DNA of 48,855 bases, taken from assembly GCA_964636275.1 (NCBI GenBank), contig CAZWRN010000010.1:1-48855 (forward strand). Direction: 5' to 3'. Position numbers and translations under genes: made by a program. This stretch comes from CAZWRN01 sp964636275 (GTDB lineage: Bacteria > Patescibacteriota > Microgenomatia > Daviesbacterales > UBA10151). Below are positions 33,501 through 42,827 of this stretch, piece by piece. The stretch's first letter is position 1, and each line of letters opens with the position of its first letter. Below the pieces are notes generated by a model. It saw only the letters and a program-made list of their open reading frames with translations, did no database searches and had not been told where the DNA came from.

Positions 33501-36105
33501 AATATCTATACACTACAAAACCCATCAAAATCAGTAAACTCCCTACACTAATCATCCCTCCCAAAAAGAGATACCGATGCGGACTGTATTCCACAAAATA
33601 AGTCCCATTTTTATCGATAAAAAATCCGTTGAACATTGAATAAACCGGGATTGCTGACTGATCATTTAACATCCATTTTGGATCATACCTTTGGTTAAAA
33701 ACGATCAGGGATGGTTTACTCAGATTGGTGACCTCAATCCGGTACTGATCATCGTTTAATTTTTCAAAAGTGACATTTGCTTGAGATTCATTACCATTAT
33801 TTTCCCCCAACATGGTGTAAAATTTTGGAATCTTTTCAACCTGTTGTAGAGCGAGATTAAATACCATCTTGGGAACGATCGCAATAGCATTAACAAGATT
33901 TATGCCCCCAGCAGTTTTTATAGTGATCTGTGAAAAATCTTTATCCGCTGATCCGACAACCCGCCACTGCACCTGATCTCTACCCCAAGTTGTGTTTAAA
34001 GTCTTAATAGTTTGTTTATTCGCTTCAACAGTCAGCTCACCGCTTCTGCTACTTTCTAATAATCTAATCAAGATAATATCATCAGGTGTGCCTCTTTCTG
34101 GGATTGTTAAAGTATTTTTACCTTCAGATACAGCCCATCCTCCACCTAAATCAAAATCAAGGTTATCAATCTGATATTTCTGTATTAAAAAATCACGAAA
34201 TGATAAAAAATCACCGGTATCTCTTTTCCACCAGCCAGTCTGATTTGGAGATGAACTCAGCAGTTGGCTAGGAAAATAAAGATACTTTGAATCAACAAGC
34301 TGCATCGCAACATCAAGCGGCTCTTTTTTATATAAAAGTACTGGGTGTTTTAATAGATTTTTATTAAGATCTTGAGAAATTTCTTCTTCAACAAAAATTA
34401 AACCATTGTTACCAAGATTTTGCTGGGCAGACTGAGTCGACTCCCCATACAAAATATCCGAACCAATCACCAGATAATAATTTTGTGGAATATGAAACAA
34501 AGGCTGTGGATTTAGAAGATTTAAAACATGACTGTTTTCTGTAGAAGAAACCCAGTCTCTACCCTGCAACTGCTGTAAAAATAAATCATAGTAAGCTTTT
34601 TCATCGGCTTTGTATTTTTTGTTTGGATCAGGGAAAGCATAAACTAGCTTTTTAATACCAGAAACTTGTAACAACTGTCCGGAATAGGAAGCTTCTCGCA
34701 AAAAATTAAGTGTTTCGTAGGTGCCTTTAATTCCCATACCAAAAGGTCTAATTCCCACTAAATCAACTGCATTAATCGCTAAATTTGATTGATCCATATA
34801 CCCTAATGGCGGTTTGGAAGAAACCCACAATACTCGCCCATCAGATGCATCATTTTTTAAATCCTGCTCTATTTGCTTGTATTCAACAACCTGATTAGAA
34901 AAACCCAATAACCCAGTCATCTGCCCTGTATAAAGTGGCCAGACCATCAAAATAATAATTGCTACTACAACTCCAATATACAGACGGGAATAATTTTTAA
35001 ATCGCCCCTTCATGTCTTCCAGTTGCTGAACCAACAAGCCAGAGGAAATAGCATATACCAATGCAATAAGAATAAAAAATTTACTTGAATCTCGAAATAA
35101 AAAGAATCCTGGAACATAATGCAATAAATAACCATATAGACTACCAAAAGGAGGTTGATTGCCTTTAGTCAAAAACACCCCAACTAGTAATAAAACCAGC
35201 AGCTGAACACTGATCCATTTTTTATGTAAAAAAAGTGGAATGAGCAACAGTGGAATCCATATAAACTCCAATCTGATGGATTGAAGCAGACCAAAAATAT
35301 TTAAATACCAATGTGGTTGCTGTAAAACAAGTGCATGCCCCAAACTAATAAATGATAGAAAGTCCGCCTCTGAAGAGATTGAGAGGTTTGAGGGTATTGC
35401 TGAAGATTTTGACAATAAAAGTGGTAATAACCAATAAGCATGTAAGAAAATTAAACTTAAAACTGATAATAAAACAACTATGAAAATCCTCGTAAAAAAT
35501 GAGCGATAACCCATTTCTGGTTGTCTTAGCAACTCTGTAATTAAATACACTCCCAATATTATTCCTAAAAGATAAATCGCTCTTAGATCAGCAAAGCTAA
35601 GAACAATAACTGAGAATAAAAACCAACCAATCTGCTGCTTTTGATGGATGTACCGATAAAAATTGGTAAAACACCATGGAATAATGGCGTACGCCAATCC
35701 CCATAAAAGCTGTCCACCATCGATAACTAATAAAATATAAGAATTTGTCAGAAAAAATAACGCTGCAATCAACCTAGCATTGCGACTAGTTAAAAAGATT
35801 CCCGAAAAATAATACATTCCCCAAAAACCGGTTACTAAAATAGGTAAAATACCAATCAAAGGAATCAACCAGTCAAAACTGATTCCTAAAGAAGCCCCCA
35901 ACGCATAGACAATATTATTTGGCCAGGACCATAAAGTTGCTAACTGATTTTGACCAAAAACACCTCCCGTAGAATTCCACGCAGTAGGCAGCTGAAACTG
36001 ACTCGCCACAAATGAAGCTGAGGAATAAGGTAAATCATGAGCAGCTTTCCAAAAGGGCAGTAAACCAATCCAAAACAAAAGTAAAACGAATAAAAAAAAT
36101 TTCAT
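33478..36105 (-). CDS. Giant AftD-like GT-C membrane protein (875 aa)
   Basis: The first ~400 residues hold about twelve hydrophobic segments and the last ~450 form a large extracytoplasmic region, with one more membrane helix at the very end (LFLGGMISVGSLLILMGFVV). The membrane half has the loop LTKGNQPPFGSLYGYLLHYV followed by FFLFRDSSKFFILIALVYA, which resembles the arabinofuranosyltransferase AftD/DUF3367 type in actinobacteria by pattern. The soluble half includes beta-sandwich-like stretches (EANKQTIKTLNTTWGRDQVQ) that may bind carbohydrate. The same loop occurs in the 1088-residue neighbour, so the two are paralogues. No catalytic residue can be assigned with certainty. Confidence 0.75.
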   Translation of the reverse strand: MKFFLFVLLLFWIGLLPFWKAAHDLPYSSASFVASQFQLPTAWNSTGGVFGQNQLATLWSWPNNIVYALGASLGISFDWLIPLIGILPILVTGFWGMYYFSGIFLTSRNARLIAALFFLTNSYILLVIDGGQLLWGLAYAIIPWCFTNFYRYIHQKQQIGWFLFSVIVLSFADLRAIYLLGIILGVYLITELLRQPEMGYRSFFTRIFIVVLLSVLSLIFLHAYWLLPLLLSKSSAIPSNLSISSEADFLSFISLGHALVLQQPHWYLNIFGLLQSIRLEFIWIPLLLIPLFLHKKWISVQLLVLLLVGVFLTKGNQPPFGSLYGYLLHYVPGFFLFRDSSKFFILIALVYAISSGLLVQQLEDMKGRFKNYSRLYIGVVVAIIILMVWPLYTGQMTGLLGFSNQVVEYKQIEQDLKNDASDGRVLWVSSKPPLGYMDQSNLAINAVDLVGIRPFGMGIKGTYETLNFLREASYSGQLLQVSGIKKLVYAFPDPNKKYKADEKAYYDLFLQQLQGRDWVSSTENSHVLNLLNPQPLFHIPQNYYLVIGSDILYGESTQSAQQNLGNNGLIFVEEEISQDLNKNLLKHPVLLYKKEPLDVAMQLVDSKYLYFPSQLLSSSPNQTGWWKRDTGDFLSFRDFLIQKYQIDNLDFDLGGGWAVSEGKNTLTIPERGTPDDIILIRLLESSRSGELTVEANKQTIKTLNTTWGRDQVQWRVVGSADKDFSQITIKTAGGINLVNAIAIVPKMVFNLALQQVEKIPKFYTMLGENNGNESQANVTFEKLNDDQYRIEVTNLSKPSLIVFNQRYDPKWMLNDQSAIPVYSMFNGFFIDKNGTYFVEYSPHRYLFLGGMISVGSLLILMGFVVYRYYANTKKN

Positions 36106-36107
36106 AC

Positions 36108-36281
36108 TTATCCCTTCTTCCGTAGTTTGATTAAATAAATACCACTTAATAAAACTGTTCCAAAAAAGATATTTCTATAAATCAGATAGAGCCAACCATG
36201 ATGATTGGTCAAAACCAGAAATAAAGCGGCCAATACATGCAATCCCAGTAGAACAGAAAATAGTAAAATCACTTTATTCAC
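36108..36281 (-). CDS. Small membrane protein (57 aa, GTG start)
   Basis: A GTG-started frame of 57 residues fits exactly between the neighbouring genes. It overlaps the end of the upstream gene by 8 bp and stops 2 bp before the ATG of the 875-residue protein gene. The translation has two hydrophobic helices: VILLFSVLLGLHVLAALFLV and, after TNHHGWLYLIYRN, IFFGTVLLSGIYLI. It ends with the basic tail KLRKKG. Operon packing and membrane-protein composition argue for a real gene; no family is recognised. It may be a small partner of the giant GT-C proteins on both sides. Confidence 0.65.
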   Translation of the reverse strand: MNKVILLFSVLLGLHVLAALFLVLTNHHGWLYLIYRNIFFGTVLLSGIYLIKLRKKG

Positions 36282-36633
36282 TTGAAATACTTTCTATAAT
36301 CAGTAATATCGTAGCAGTTAAAAAAACTAATAAACAGTAACTCATTAAAATTTCGGCAACTATGCGTTTATCAATCAACTGATAAAAACAAGAGAAAAAA
36401 AACAGTATAAACCCAACTTTAAATAAAAATTTTTCAGATAGATGCCAGCACCAAACCAACCCAATCCATAAAAAAACTAAAGGATAATATGTATTTTTAT
36501 AGACCAGATTATCAATTAAAGGTATAGAATATCTATAACCATAAATATAATTAATACTCAGTATCAATAAAAACGAAATCAACACAATTTTTTTTATTTT
36601 GTTTTGGCTAAAATATTTAATTATCGGATTCAT
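36274..36633 (-). CDS. Small membrane protein (119 aa), unknown function
   Basis: The 119-residue protein has four hydrophobic segments separated by short basic loops: IVLISFLLILSINYIYGY, TYYPLVFLWIGLVWCWHL, VGFILFFFSCFYQLI and MSYCLLVFLTATILLIIES. It overlaps the 1088-residue gene by 17 bp and the 57-residue gene by 8 bp. No family is recognised. Position between two giant AftD-like proteins suggests an accessory subunit, but only position supports this. Confidence 0.75.
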   Translation of the reverse strand: MNPIIKYFSQNKIKKIVLISFLLILSINYIYGYRYSIPLIDNLVYKNTYYPLVFLWIGLVWCWHLSEKFLFKVGFILFFFSCFYQLIDKRIVAEILMSYCLLVFLTATILLIIESISSE

Positions 36634-39600
36634 ATTTTCTTATCCCCCATAAAATACACACCGTTGCGAACAAAGCTCCAAAAGATATTTTATAACCTAG
36701 ATCAAGATTGCGCTGAGGTAAATAATATACTATTGATTTAAATGTACCAGCTTTATCTAATATCCAACCATTAGCAAAACCATTAACTAAGATATGTTGA
36801 AAAGTGTGACCCTGGATTTCCCATCCCTGGCCAAACAGTTCAGAAAATACTAAAATTTCCGGCTGTGAATCAGTCTTACTAACAGTTATCTCGTATTCAA
36901 CTGGTGACTTTTTACTCCAACTTACCGGAGATTCCCGAACAGACTTGTTTTGGTTTAAAACAAAATACGGCAACTGAAATGATTTCTTGATAATCTGGAG
37001 CTTTTTTACGTACAACTTTAACGAATTGTGGTGTGCTAAGCACTTATCAATACAGTATTCATTTTTATCACCTGTAATTCCAATCTGAAAATATTTGGCT
37101 CCTAAAGAAGGCGAAAATTCACCAGTAAAATGATTCTTTTGTGCAGGCATCTCCGCAATAAATCGGGGCTGATTGGTAAAGTTATTATCCTGTTTGGCAT
37201 AAATAGCCACATGATCACCAGACTGAACCTCATATTCTACTTTTACCGAATACAGCGCACTATAATCATCTATTTCTATTCGTTGATAATCTATCCATTT
37301 AGAATCAACAGTAAAATCAGACAGTTCAGATACGATTTGATTTGTGTAGATCTCATCTTCTAAAAACTGTCTTTTATAAAGCCCCTGGGTTAAAGCAATT
37401 GTGCTTTCGTCTGCATTTTTCCCAGAATCTTCTTTCACCCTATAATTTCCTGTCTTAGGAACCTGATAAGAGACATCAGTTAAATTTTCATAACTTATCT
37501 GTCTGGAAAAGGGAGAAACTATCCCAAGATCAGCAAAAAAATCTAGAAAAAAATCAATCTTTATTTTTTGACAACGATCCAAAAGCAAAGCCTGGGTGAT
37601 AACAGATTGAAATATTTCGCTTTTTAAAGCTCGATTCTCATTTGAAATTCTTTGAATATGATCTTTCAAATAATTAAACTCTTGCTGATAATTTTTAAAC
37701 AGCTGATCTTCTTTTGATGGATCATTTAAACTGGTATCGTAGCGGCAGATCTCAACAGCTCGTTTGCCCAACAAATTGGTATTAAACAAGACCCATTTCG
37801 GATAATCTGCATAAAGAAGCGAGTTTAGCAGCTCCTTTGATCTGACAAAAGGGTAAATCACATCATCTGGCGAATGTCTCACATACAACAATTTCGCATA
37901 AAGATCTTCTATACTATACGATTGATATTCTTTCAGCCAGTTGTATGCGGTGATTTTATCCGGAAAAAGCTGTATTTCTACTGGATCAATCGGCAATGAT
38001 TTAAAAAGCAGTGGATTTACATACACCCTTTTGTTTTGTGGAAAACCATTTGCCATTTTGGCAAAATCCACCCCGTTTGTAAAAACCACTTGGTTGGTAA
38101 TATAAAATTTCCCCCAGTTTAGAGGTTCCTTTACTTCATATAGTGAAAGTTTGTCAAAATCAGTTTTCTTTTCTAAAAACTCCTCATTTTCCAGTTGCTT
38201 CAGTAATTGTTCGGAATATGCCGGATCAGGATAGGAACGCTCTTGGTAAGCTATATCCCGTCTTAATAAGATATGATCAACTGCGAGATATGGCAAAAAG
38301 TAGACTAAATCTGACTTCAATTGATAAGTGACCAGTTGATAAATAACCTGATTATAAAAAGGAATCGTCGTATTTAAAGCAATATTTTGTTTATGAAAAA
38401 GAGTGCTATAAATATCGATTCCACTATACGGTATAGGCCAAAGATAGGTTATACCTTCTCCCATCAACGGCAACGCTAGAAAACGAGCAATACTATCATC
38501 AGCGGAGATGACTTTATCGGCCTCTTTATAATAACCAGGGACATAGCTTTGATATAAAGCCACCTCACCAGCTGCATTTTTATAGACTGAAAAGATGGTC
38601 CCAGAAAAAAATGGCCACCCCCAAAAAATACCAATCAACAGTAATGAAAAAACCAACACATAATTACGCCCTTCAAATTTATGAGTATACTTTTCAATAA
38701 ATTTCTGGTGCAAACTATCAAGGGCAAAGGCAGTAATAAATGCCCCACAAAAAACTGAAATCAATCCAATTTTTTCAACCGGATTCCGAAAAATTTGCAA
38801 AAAAGGAATTTTAACAAAAAAATAAGTATACAACTCCCCAAACGGCGGACTATTTCCTTTAGAAAAGAAAAAAGATACCACAAAAAAAAGCGAAAAAAAT
38901 AGTATCACCCTGTTTTTCCTACCCATCACAATCCCAATGAATGTAATCAATAAAATGACTGAATTTAGAATAAAAGCCAATGGCGAACTTAAAGCCTGTG
39001 ACCAGCTGGCCGAATGGTCATAAAAAAAATTGAAATGGATGTACCGAGTTAGATCAATAAATGACCCTAGTTTCCGACTAATTTCAGTCAGACCACTGAT
39101 ATTACCTTCTGTAGAAAAAAATGAGCTGACTGACTCTGTAAAATTGGCCGACGAACCGATAAATAGCAGTTGAGAAAGCCACCAAGCATGAACCAGACCA
39201 AAAGTAAGACCAAACAGCAGATTGTATAAAATAATAAACTTTAAATGACGGGCTTTGGTAATGACTATCCAGTAAATACTTACAAAACCAAATACAGCAA
39301 ACAGAAGTGTTGTTAACGCCAAAGCAGTGAGAGCATAACTATAAAAAAAAGTAATCAAAACGGTCAAAAAAAGATAAGAATATTTCTTTTGCTGAATCCC
39401 TCTCCAGTAGGTATAGAAACTAAGTGGTAATAAAGCTAGAAAAAATATGTGGTTGTATAAAAACCTATTCCAAACATTTACCAATACAAATGGTGATAAC
39501 CAATAAAAAAACACTGCAAATAATGAAAAGCCGCCTGAAATAAGGACAATTTTTCGTCCAATTAAAAATATGCCTATCCCTGATGATGTCAAAATAAACC

Positions 39601-39883
39601 AAAAAACTACCGCTTCAATAACAAATCCAGGAACCCTGATCTTTTCAAACTCTGACAGAAAAAAATAAGTTGGATAAGACGCGACCAAAAAACTAGTCGA
39701 ATTTCCCATGGCACCATCACCCCAAGCCCAGCGAAAAATCTCTGCATGACGCTGCAGATTATTAAAAGGCAGCCCACCTTCTGCCGTTCCCAACTGGTAT
39801 CCATGTCTAAACCAAACTGATACCGTCAAAAAACTGATTAGAGCAATTACAAGAAAATATCTGAAGTCAGAATAAGATTTCAT
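36617..39883 (-). CDS. Giant AftD-like GT-C membrane protein (1088 aa)
   Basis: The N-terminal ~430 residues hold about twelve hydrophobic segments; the rest (about 600 residues) is predicted outside and ends in one membrane helix (YKISFGALFATVCILWGI). The loop SKGNSPPFGELYTYFFVKIP, then FLQIFRNPVEKIGLISVFCG, is the same motif as in the 875-residue neighbour. The soluble part contains a coiled-coil-like stretch (FNYLKDHIQRISNENRALK) and beta-rich segments that could be carbohydrate-binding. AftD-type proteins transfer lipid-linked pentoses in actinobacteria; here only the fold-level likeness is claimed. It follows the carbamoyltransferase gene after 1 bp. Confidence 0.75.
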   Translation of the reverse strand: MKSYSDFRYFLVIALISFLTVSVWFRHGYQLGTAEGGLPFNNLQRHAEIFRWAWGDGAMGNSTSFLVASYPTYFFLSEFEKIRVPGFVIEAVVFWFILTSSGIGIFLIGRKIVLISGGFSLFAVFFYWLSPFVLVNVWNRFLYNHIFFLALLPLSFYTYWRGIQQKKYSYLFLTVLITFFYSYALTALALTTLLFAVFGFVSIYWIVITKARHLKFIILYNLLFGLTFGLVHAWWLSQLLFIGSSANFTESVSSFFSTEGNISGLTEISRKLGSFIDLTRYIHFNFFYDHSASWSQALSSPLAFILNSVILLITFIGIVMGRKNRVILFFSLFFVVSFFFSKGNSPPFGELYTYFFVKIPFLQIFRNPVEKIGLISVFCGAFITAFALDSLHQKFIEKYTHKFEGRNYVLVFSLLLIGIFWGWPFFSGTIFSVYKNAAGEVALYQSYVPGYYKEADKVISADDSIARFLALPLMGEGITYLWPIPYSGIDIYSTLFHKQNIALNTTIPFYNQVIYQLVTYQLKSDLVYFLPYLAVDHILLRRDIAYQERSYPDPAYSEQLLKQLENEEFLEKKTDFDKLSLYEVKEPLNWGKFYITNQVVFTNGVDFAKMANGFPQNKRVYVNPLLFKSLPIDPVEIQLFPDKITAYNWLKEYQSYSIEDLYAKLLYVRHSPDDVIYPFVRSKELLNSLLYADYPKWVLFNTNLLGKRAVEICRYDTSLNDPSKEDQLFKNYQQEFNYLKDHIQRISNENRALKSEIFQSVITQALLLDRCQKIKIDFFLDFFADLGIVSPFSRQISYENLTDVSYQVPKTGNYRVKEDSGKNADESTIALTQGLYKRQFLEDEIYTNQIVSELSDFTVDSKWIDYQRIEIDDYSALYSVKVEYEVQSGDHVAIYAKQDNNFTNQPRFIAEMPAQKNHFTGEFSPSLGAKYFQIGITGDKNEYCIDKCLAHHNSLKLYVKKLQIIKKSFQLPYFVLNQNKSVRESPVSWSKKSPVEYEITVSKTDSQPEILVFSELFGQGWEIQGHTFQHILVNGFANGWILDKAGTFKSIVYYLPQRNLDLGYKISFGALFATVCILWGIRKYESDN

Positions 39884-39884
39884 C

Positions 39885-41639
39885 TCATTTTTTGGACACT
39901 AAGAATGATCCAATCGCTAAATACTTCAAACCCGATCTCAACAATACATCAAGTGCATCCTCTGGTGTTTGAACAATTGGATACCCGTGTAAATTAAAAG
40001 AGGTATTTAAGACTCCTCCAATGCCTGTCAACTTCTCGAATTCATTTATTAGATGCCAATAATCTGGATTCCAATCTTGATACACCTCTTGAGGTCGTAA
40101 AGTCCCATCATAAGGGTGCATAGCCGCAATCAACTCCTGCTGCCCTTTAGGTGTAGAATTTAAAGTTATAATCATATACGGGACTTTCATTTTCTTAGGA
40201 TTTGAGACATAGTCTTCTAAATTTTCAGATTTAATCGAAGGCGCAAATGGCATCCAAAAATCCCGTGATTTAATCTGATCATTTATCTCTTTTATTACTC
40301 CAAAATGTGATGGATTTGCCAGAATAGATCTATTACCCAGTGACCTGGCCCCCCATTCAGCACGACCTTTAAACCGCGCCACTATTCCACCCTGCGACAA
40401 TACCTTTGCTACCTCTTTTTCGATATCAACATGCTTAGTAATTTTCAAACCTCGATACTTATTTTTCTTCAATTCGGATTGAATCTCTCGATCGGTAAAT
40501 GATGATCCTAGATACAACTCCCTTAATGGCTGAATCGGGTATGTTAGAGTATCAGCATATTTTTGATACGCCCAAAAAGCTGCACCAAAAGCGGTTGATT
40601 CATCACCACAACTCGGGACAATGTACATACTTTGTACTAAAGACATCTCCAAAACCAGCTGATTGGCTTTAACATTCATAAATACACCGCCACCACAAAT
40701 AATATCTTTTATACCTGTCTGTTTAATTGCTTTTGCAATCCACTCTTTTAGTAAATCTTCTGTCACTTTTTGGACAGCACCAGCGACGTTATCAAAACGT
40801 TGGTGTAGAAATATCTGATCCAATTTTTTATAAAAAACGTGTGAGTACACACTTGTTGAAAAGGTCAAATCATCATTAACCCAGATCAGCTTTCTCAGCT
40901 TTTTATATAAAGGCATAAAGTGTTTTTCTGATGCATATGGAGCCAGACCCATTACTTTAAACTCATGTTCCCCTCTTTTTAGACCCAGGAAAGAAGTAAC
41001 ATAAGCATACAAATCTCCTAGAGAATTACCTGCTTTAGTCACAGCTATCCTTTTTATAACACCATTTTCAGACTGAGAAACTGAAGCACAAAGCCCATCA
41101 CCCATGGCATCCAAAGTAAAGATTAGTTTCTTACCCTGGTCGTAAACAGGGGATGCGTAAAAAGCTGCAGCTGCATGAGCAGTATGATGATCACATTTAA
41201 TGATCTTGTCGGAACTGATGCCCAATTTTTTTTGAATATCTAAACTAAGCTGCATATCTAGCTGCCTGTTCATAGACAGTTGATAATAGGGACCAATTAA
41301 ACTTTGATATATGTACCTACTTGCAGGCACAGTAGCTAAAAGAGATTCTTTGATCTGCCAAAGAGCAGATGAAAGCGAAAAACCAACCGCATCCGAATCG
41401 GAAGGATAGACCGAATAACCAGTATTGATTTGAGGATCTTTAAAACCAAAAACTATGTAATCAACTTGTTTGGGTTTTATCTTAGCAATTTTCAATACCT
41501 CTTTGACCGCTTTCACCGGCAGTCCAGATTGGTTTTTGACTCGAGATAATCGTTCTTCGGAAATACAAGCCACAAGTTTTCCATTTACTAAAAGAGCTGC
41601 TGTTGAAAGGTGTGAGTTATTAATTCCGAGGATGATCAT
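39885..41639 (-). CDS. NodU/TobZ-family O-carbamoyltransferase
   Basis: These enzymes make carbamoyl-adenylate from carbamoyl phosphate and ATP and move the carbamoyl group to a sugar hydroxyl. The 584 residues have the N-terminal Kae1-like domain: MIILGINNSHLSTAALLVNG, ACISEERLSRVKNQSG, the iron-binding HHTAHAAAAFYAS (about residue 150), DAMGDGLCASV and ICGGGVFMNVKANQ. CGDESTAFGAAFWAYQ follows. The C-terminal YrdC-like part has FKGRAEWGARSLGNRSILAN and ends with NTSFNLHGYPIVQTPEDALD. All family landmarks are present. In this locus it probably carbamoylates a sugar of the surface glycan. It is the first gene of the left-running operon; the spacer to the plus-strand genes is 96 bp. Confidence 0.95.
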   Translation of the reverse strand: MIILGINNSHLSTAALLVNGKLVACISEERLSRVKNQSGLPVKAVKEVLKIAKIKPKQVDYIVFGFKDPQINTGYSVYPSDSDAVGFSLSSALWQIKESLLATVPASRYIYQSLIGPYYQLSMNRQLDMQLSLDIQKKLGISSDKIIKCDHHTAHAAAAFYASPVYDQGKKLIFTLDAMGDGLCASVSQSENGVIKRIAVTKAGNSLGDLYAYVTSFLGLKRGEHEFKVMGLAPYASEKHFMPLYKKLRKLIWVNDDLTFSTSVYSHVFYKKLDQIFLHQRFDNVAGAVQKVTEDLLKEWIAKAIKQTGIKDIICGGGVFMNVKANQLVLEMSLVQSMYIVPSCGDESTAFGAAFWAYQKYADTLTYPIQPLRELYLGSSFTDREIQSELKKNKYRGLKITKHVDIEKEVAKVLSQGGIVARFKGRAEWGARSLGNRSILANPSHFGVIKEINDQIKSRDFWMPFAPSIKSENLEDYVSNPKKMKVPYMIITLNSTPKGQQELIAAMHPYDGTLRPQEVYQDWNPDYWHLINEFEKLTGIGGVLNTSFNLHGYPIVQTPEDALDVLLRSGLKYLAIGSFLVSKK

Positions 41640-41699
41640 TGCCTGGATTTTACACTATAGTTACTTATATGGGAACAGACAAAACAGCTCTTTTGTTGT

Positions 41700-41727
41700 T
41701 TGTTTTAGTAGATTCATCGATTATACT
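41700..41727 (+). promoter_or_regulatory. Candidate leaderless promoter of the acyltransferase gene
   Basis: TATACT (41722-41727, five of six matches) lies 8 nt before the ATG at 41736. A weak -35 TTGTTT is at 41700-41705 with a 16-nt spacer. No ribosome site is visible. Transcription would begin at or beside the start codon. Confidence 0.45.
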
Positions 41728-41735
41728 TTTAAATT

Positions 41736-42827
41736 ATGTTTGGGCTTTCCAAGACCAGAAATTTTGGTCTAGATATTTTAAGAGCTGTAGCCATACTATT
41801 GGTCTTTATTGAACATTTAGACTGGGGAATTTTTAGTAGTTTCAAACCAGCATCAATCTTTGGGATTTTGGGTGTTGAACTTTTTTTTGTTCTAAGTGGA
41901 TTTTTGATCGGTGGAATTGTCTTTAAACTTAATCTTGAGAAAAACAAACCTTCTCTCAAAAAATTCTACTTTAACCGCTGGTTTAGAACTCTACCTTTGT
42001 ATTACTGTGCATTCATTGTATTTCAGTTAATTGATGCTATTCATTATCAAAAACTGCAAATTCACTGGTCTTATTTATTTTTTTTGCAAAATCTCTACCC
42101 AGACCCTCATGGATTTTTTGCTGTCTCCTGGAGTTTAGCCATCGAAGAATGGTTTTACCTTCTTTTACCCTGGCTGATATACGGATTACTTCGATTTACC
42201 TGGACAAAAAAACATCTTCTAAGTTCCCTTGTTTTAGTTGTTGGGTTTCTTATCTTTATCCGCTTTATCTATGTTTGGTTATTCAATCCCACTTTTGATC
42301 CAGACCTCAGAAAATCAGTCTTATTTCATTTTGATCCTTTGTTAATAGGTGTAATCCTGGCACTGATAAAAATAAAACAGCCAAATTTTTTTGCCAGATT
42401 AAACAATATTAAAATTGTACTTTTGTCTCTGATATCCCTTGCTCTATTTAGTATCTATTTTAACTTTCTAGAACTAAATAATGAAATAAATAATTCATTC
42501 ATTCTAAAAACAATCGGATTTACCTGGATCGGATTATGCATGTCTGCACTGGTTGGTTTCTTCTTCCAAAACTTGTTTATTATAAAAAAAATGGCCCTAA
42601 AAAAAGAGCTCTATGTTACGTTTACTCTAATAAGTTTATTATCCTATTCCATTTATATCTGGCATTATGAACTAAATAAGATTATCTATTTTGGTACCCA
42701 TATCGTTTACAAAACAGATTTTCCGCAAGCTATACTTTCTCTTGTATTAACAGGAATTGTCGGATATATTTCCTATAGCTTCATAGAAGCCCCTTTTTTA
42801 AAGCTTAGAAAGAAGATAAATGGCTAA
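41736..42827 (+). CDS. Acyltransferase 3 (OafA/YrhL-like) membrane protein
   Basis: The 363-residue protein has about ten membrane segments and the family's motifs: NFGLDILRAVAILLVFIEHL at the start, ELFFVLSGFLIGGIVF, the basic FYFNRWFRTLPLYY (R/H motif), and SWSLAIEEWFYLLLPWLIYG. ISLLSYSIYIWHYELNKIIY near the C-terminus is also typical. Such proteins move acyl groups from the cytoplasm to sugars outside the membrane. It is one of only two glycan genes on the plus strand in this locus. It shares 8 bp with the methyltransferase gene that follows. Confidence 0.94.
   Translation: MFGLSKTRNFGLDILRAVAILLVFIEHLDWGIFSSFKPASIFGILGVELFFVLSGFLIGGIVFKLNLEKNKPSLKKFYFNRWFRTLPLYYCAFIVFQLIDAIHYQKLQIHWSYLFFLQNLYPDPHGFFAVSWSLAIEEWFYLLLPWLIYGLLRFTWTKKHLLSSLVLVVGFLIFIRFIYVWLFNPTFDPDLRKSVLFHFDPLLIGVILALIKIKQPNFFARLNNIKIVLLSLISLALFSIYFNFLELNNEINNSFILKTIGFTWIGLCMSALVGFFFQNLFIIKKMALKKELYVTFTLISLLSYSIYIWHYELNKIIYFGTHIVYKTDFPQAILSLVLTGIVGYISYSFIEAPFLKLRKKING

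Noticed and set aside
36106..36273. Empty 168-bp gap
   Set aside because: A GTG-started 57-codon membrane protein frame fills it exactly, so it is reported as a gene instead.
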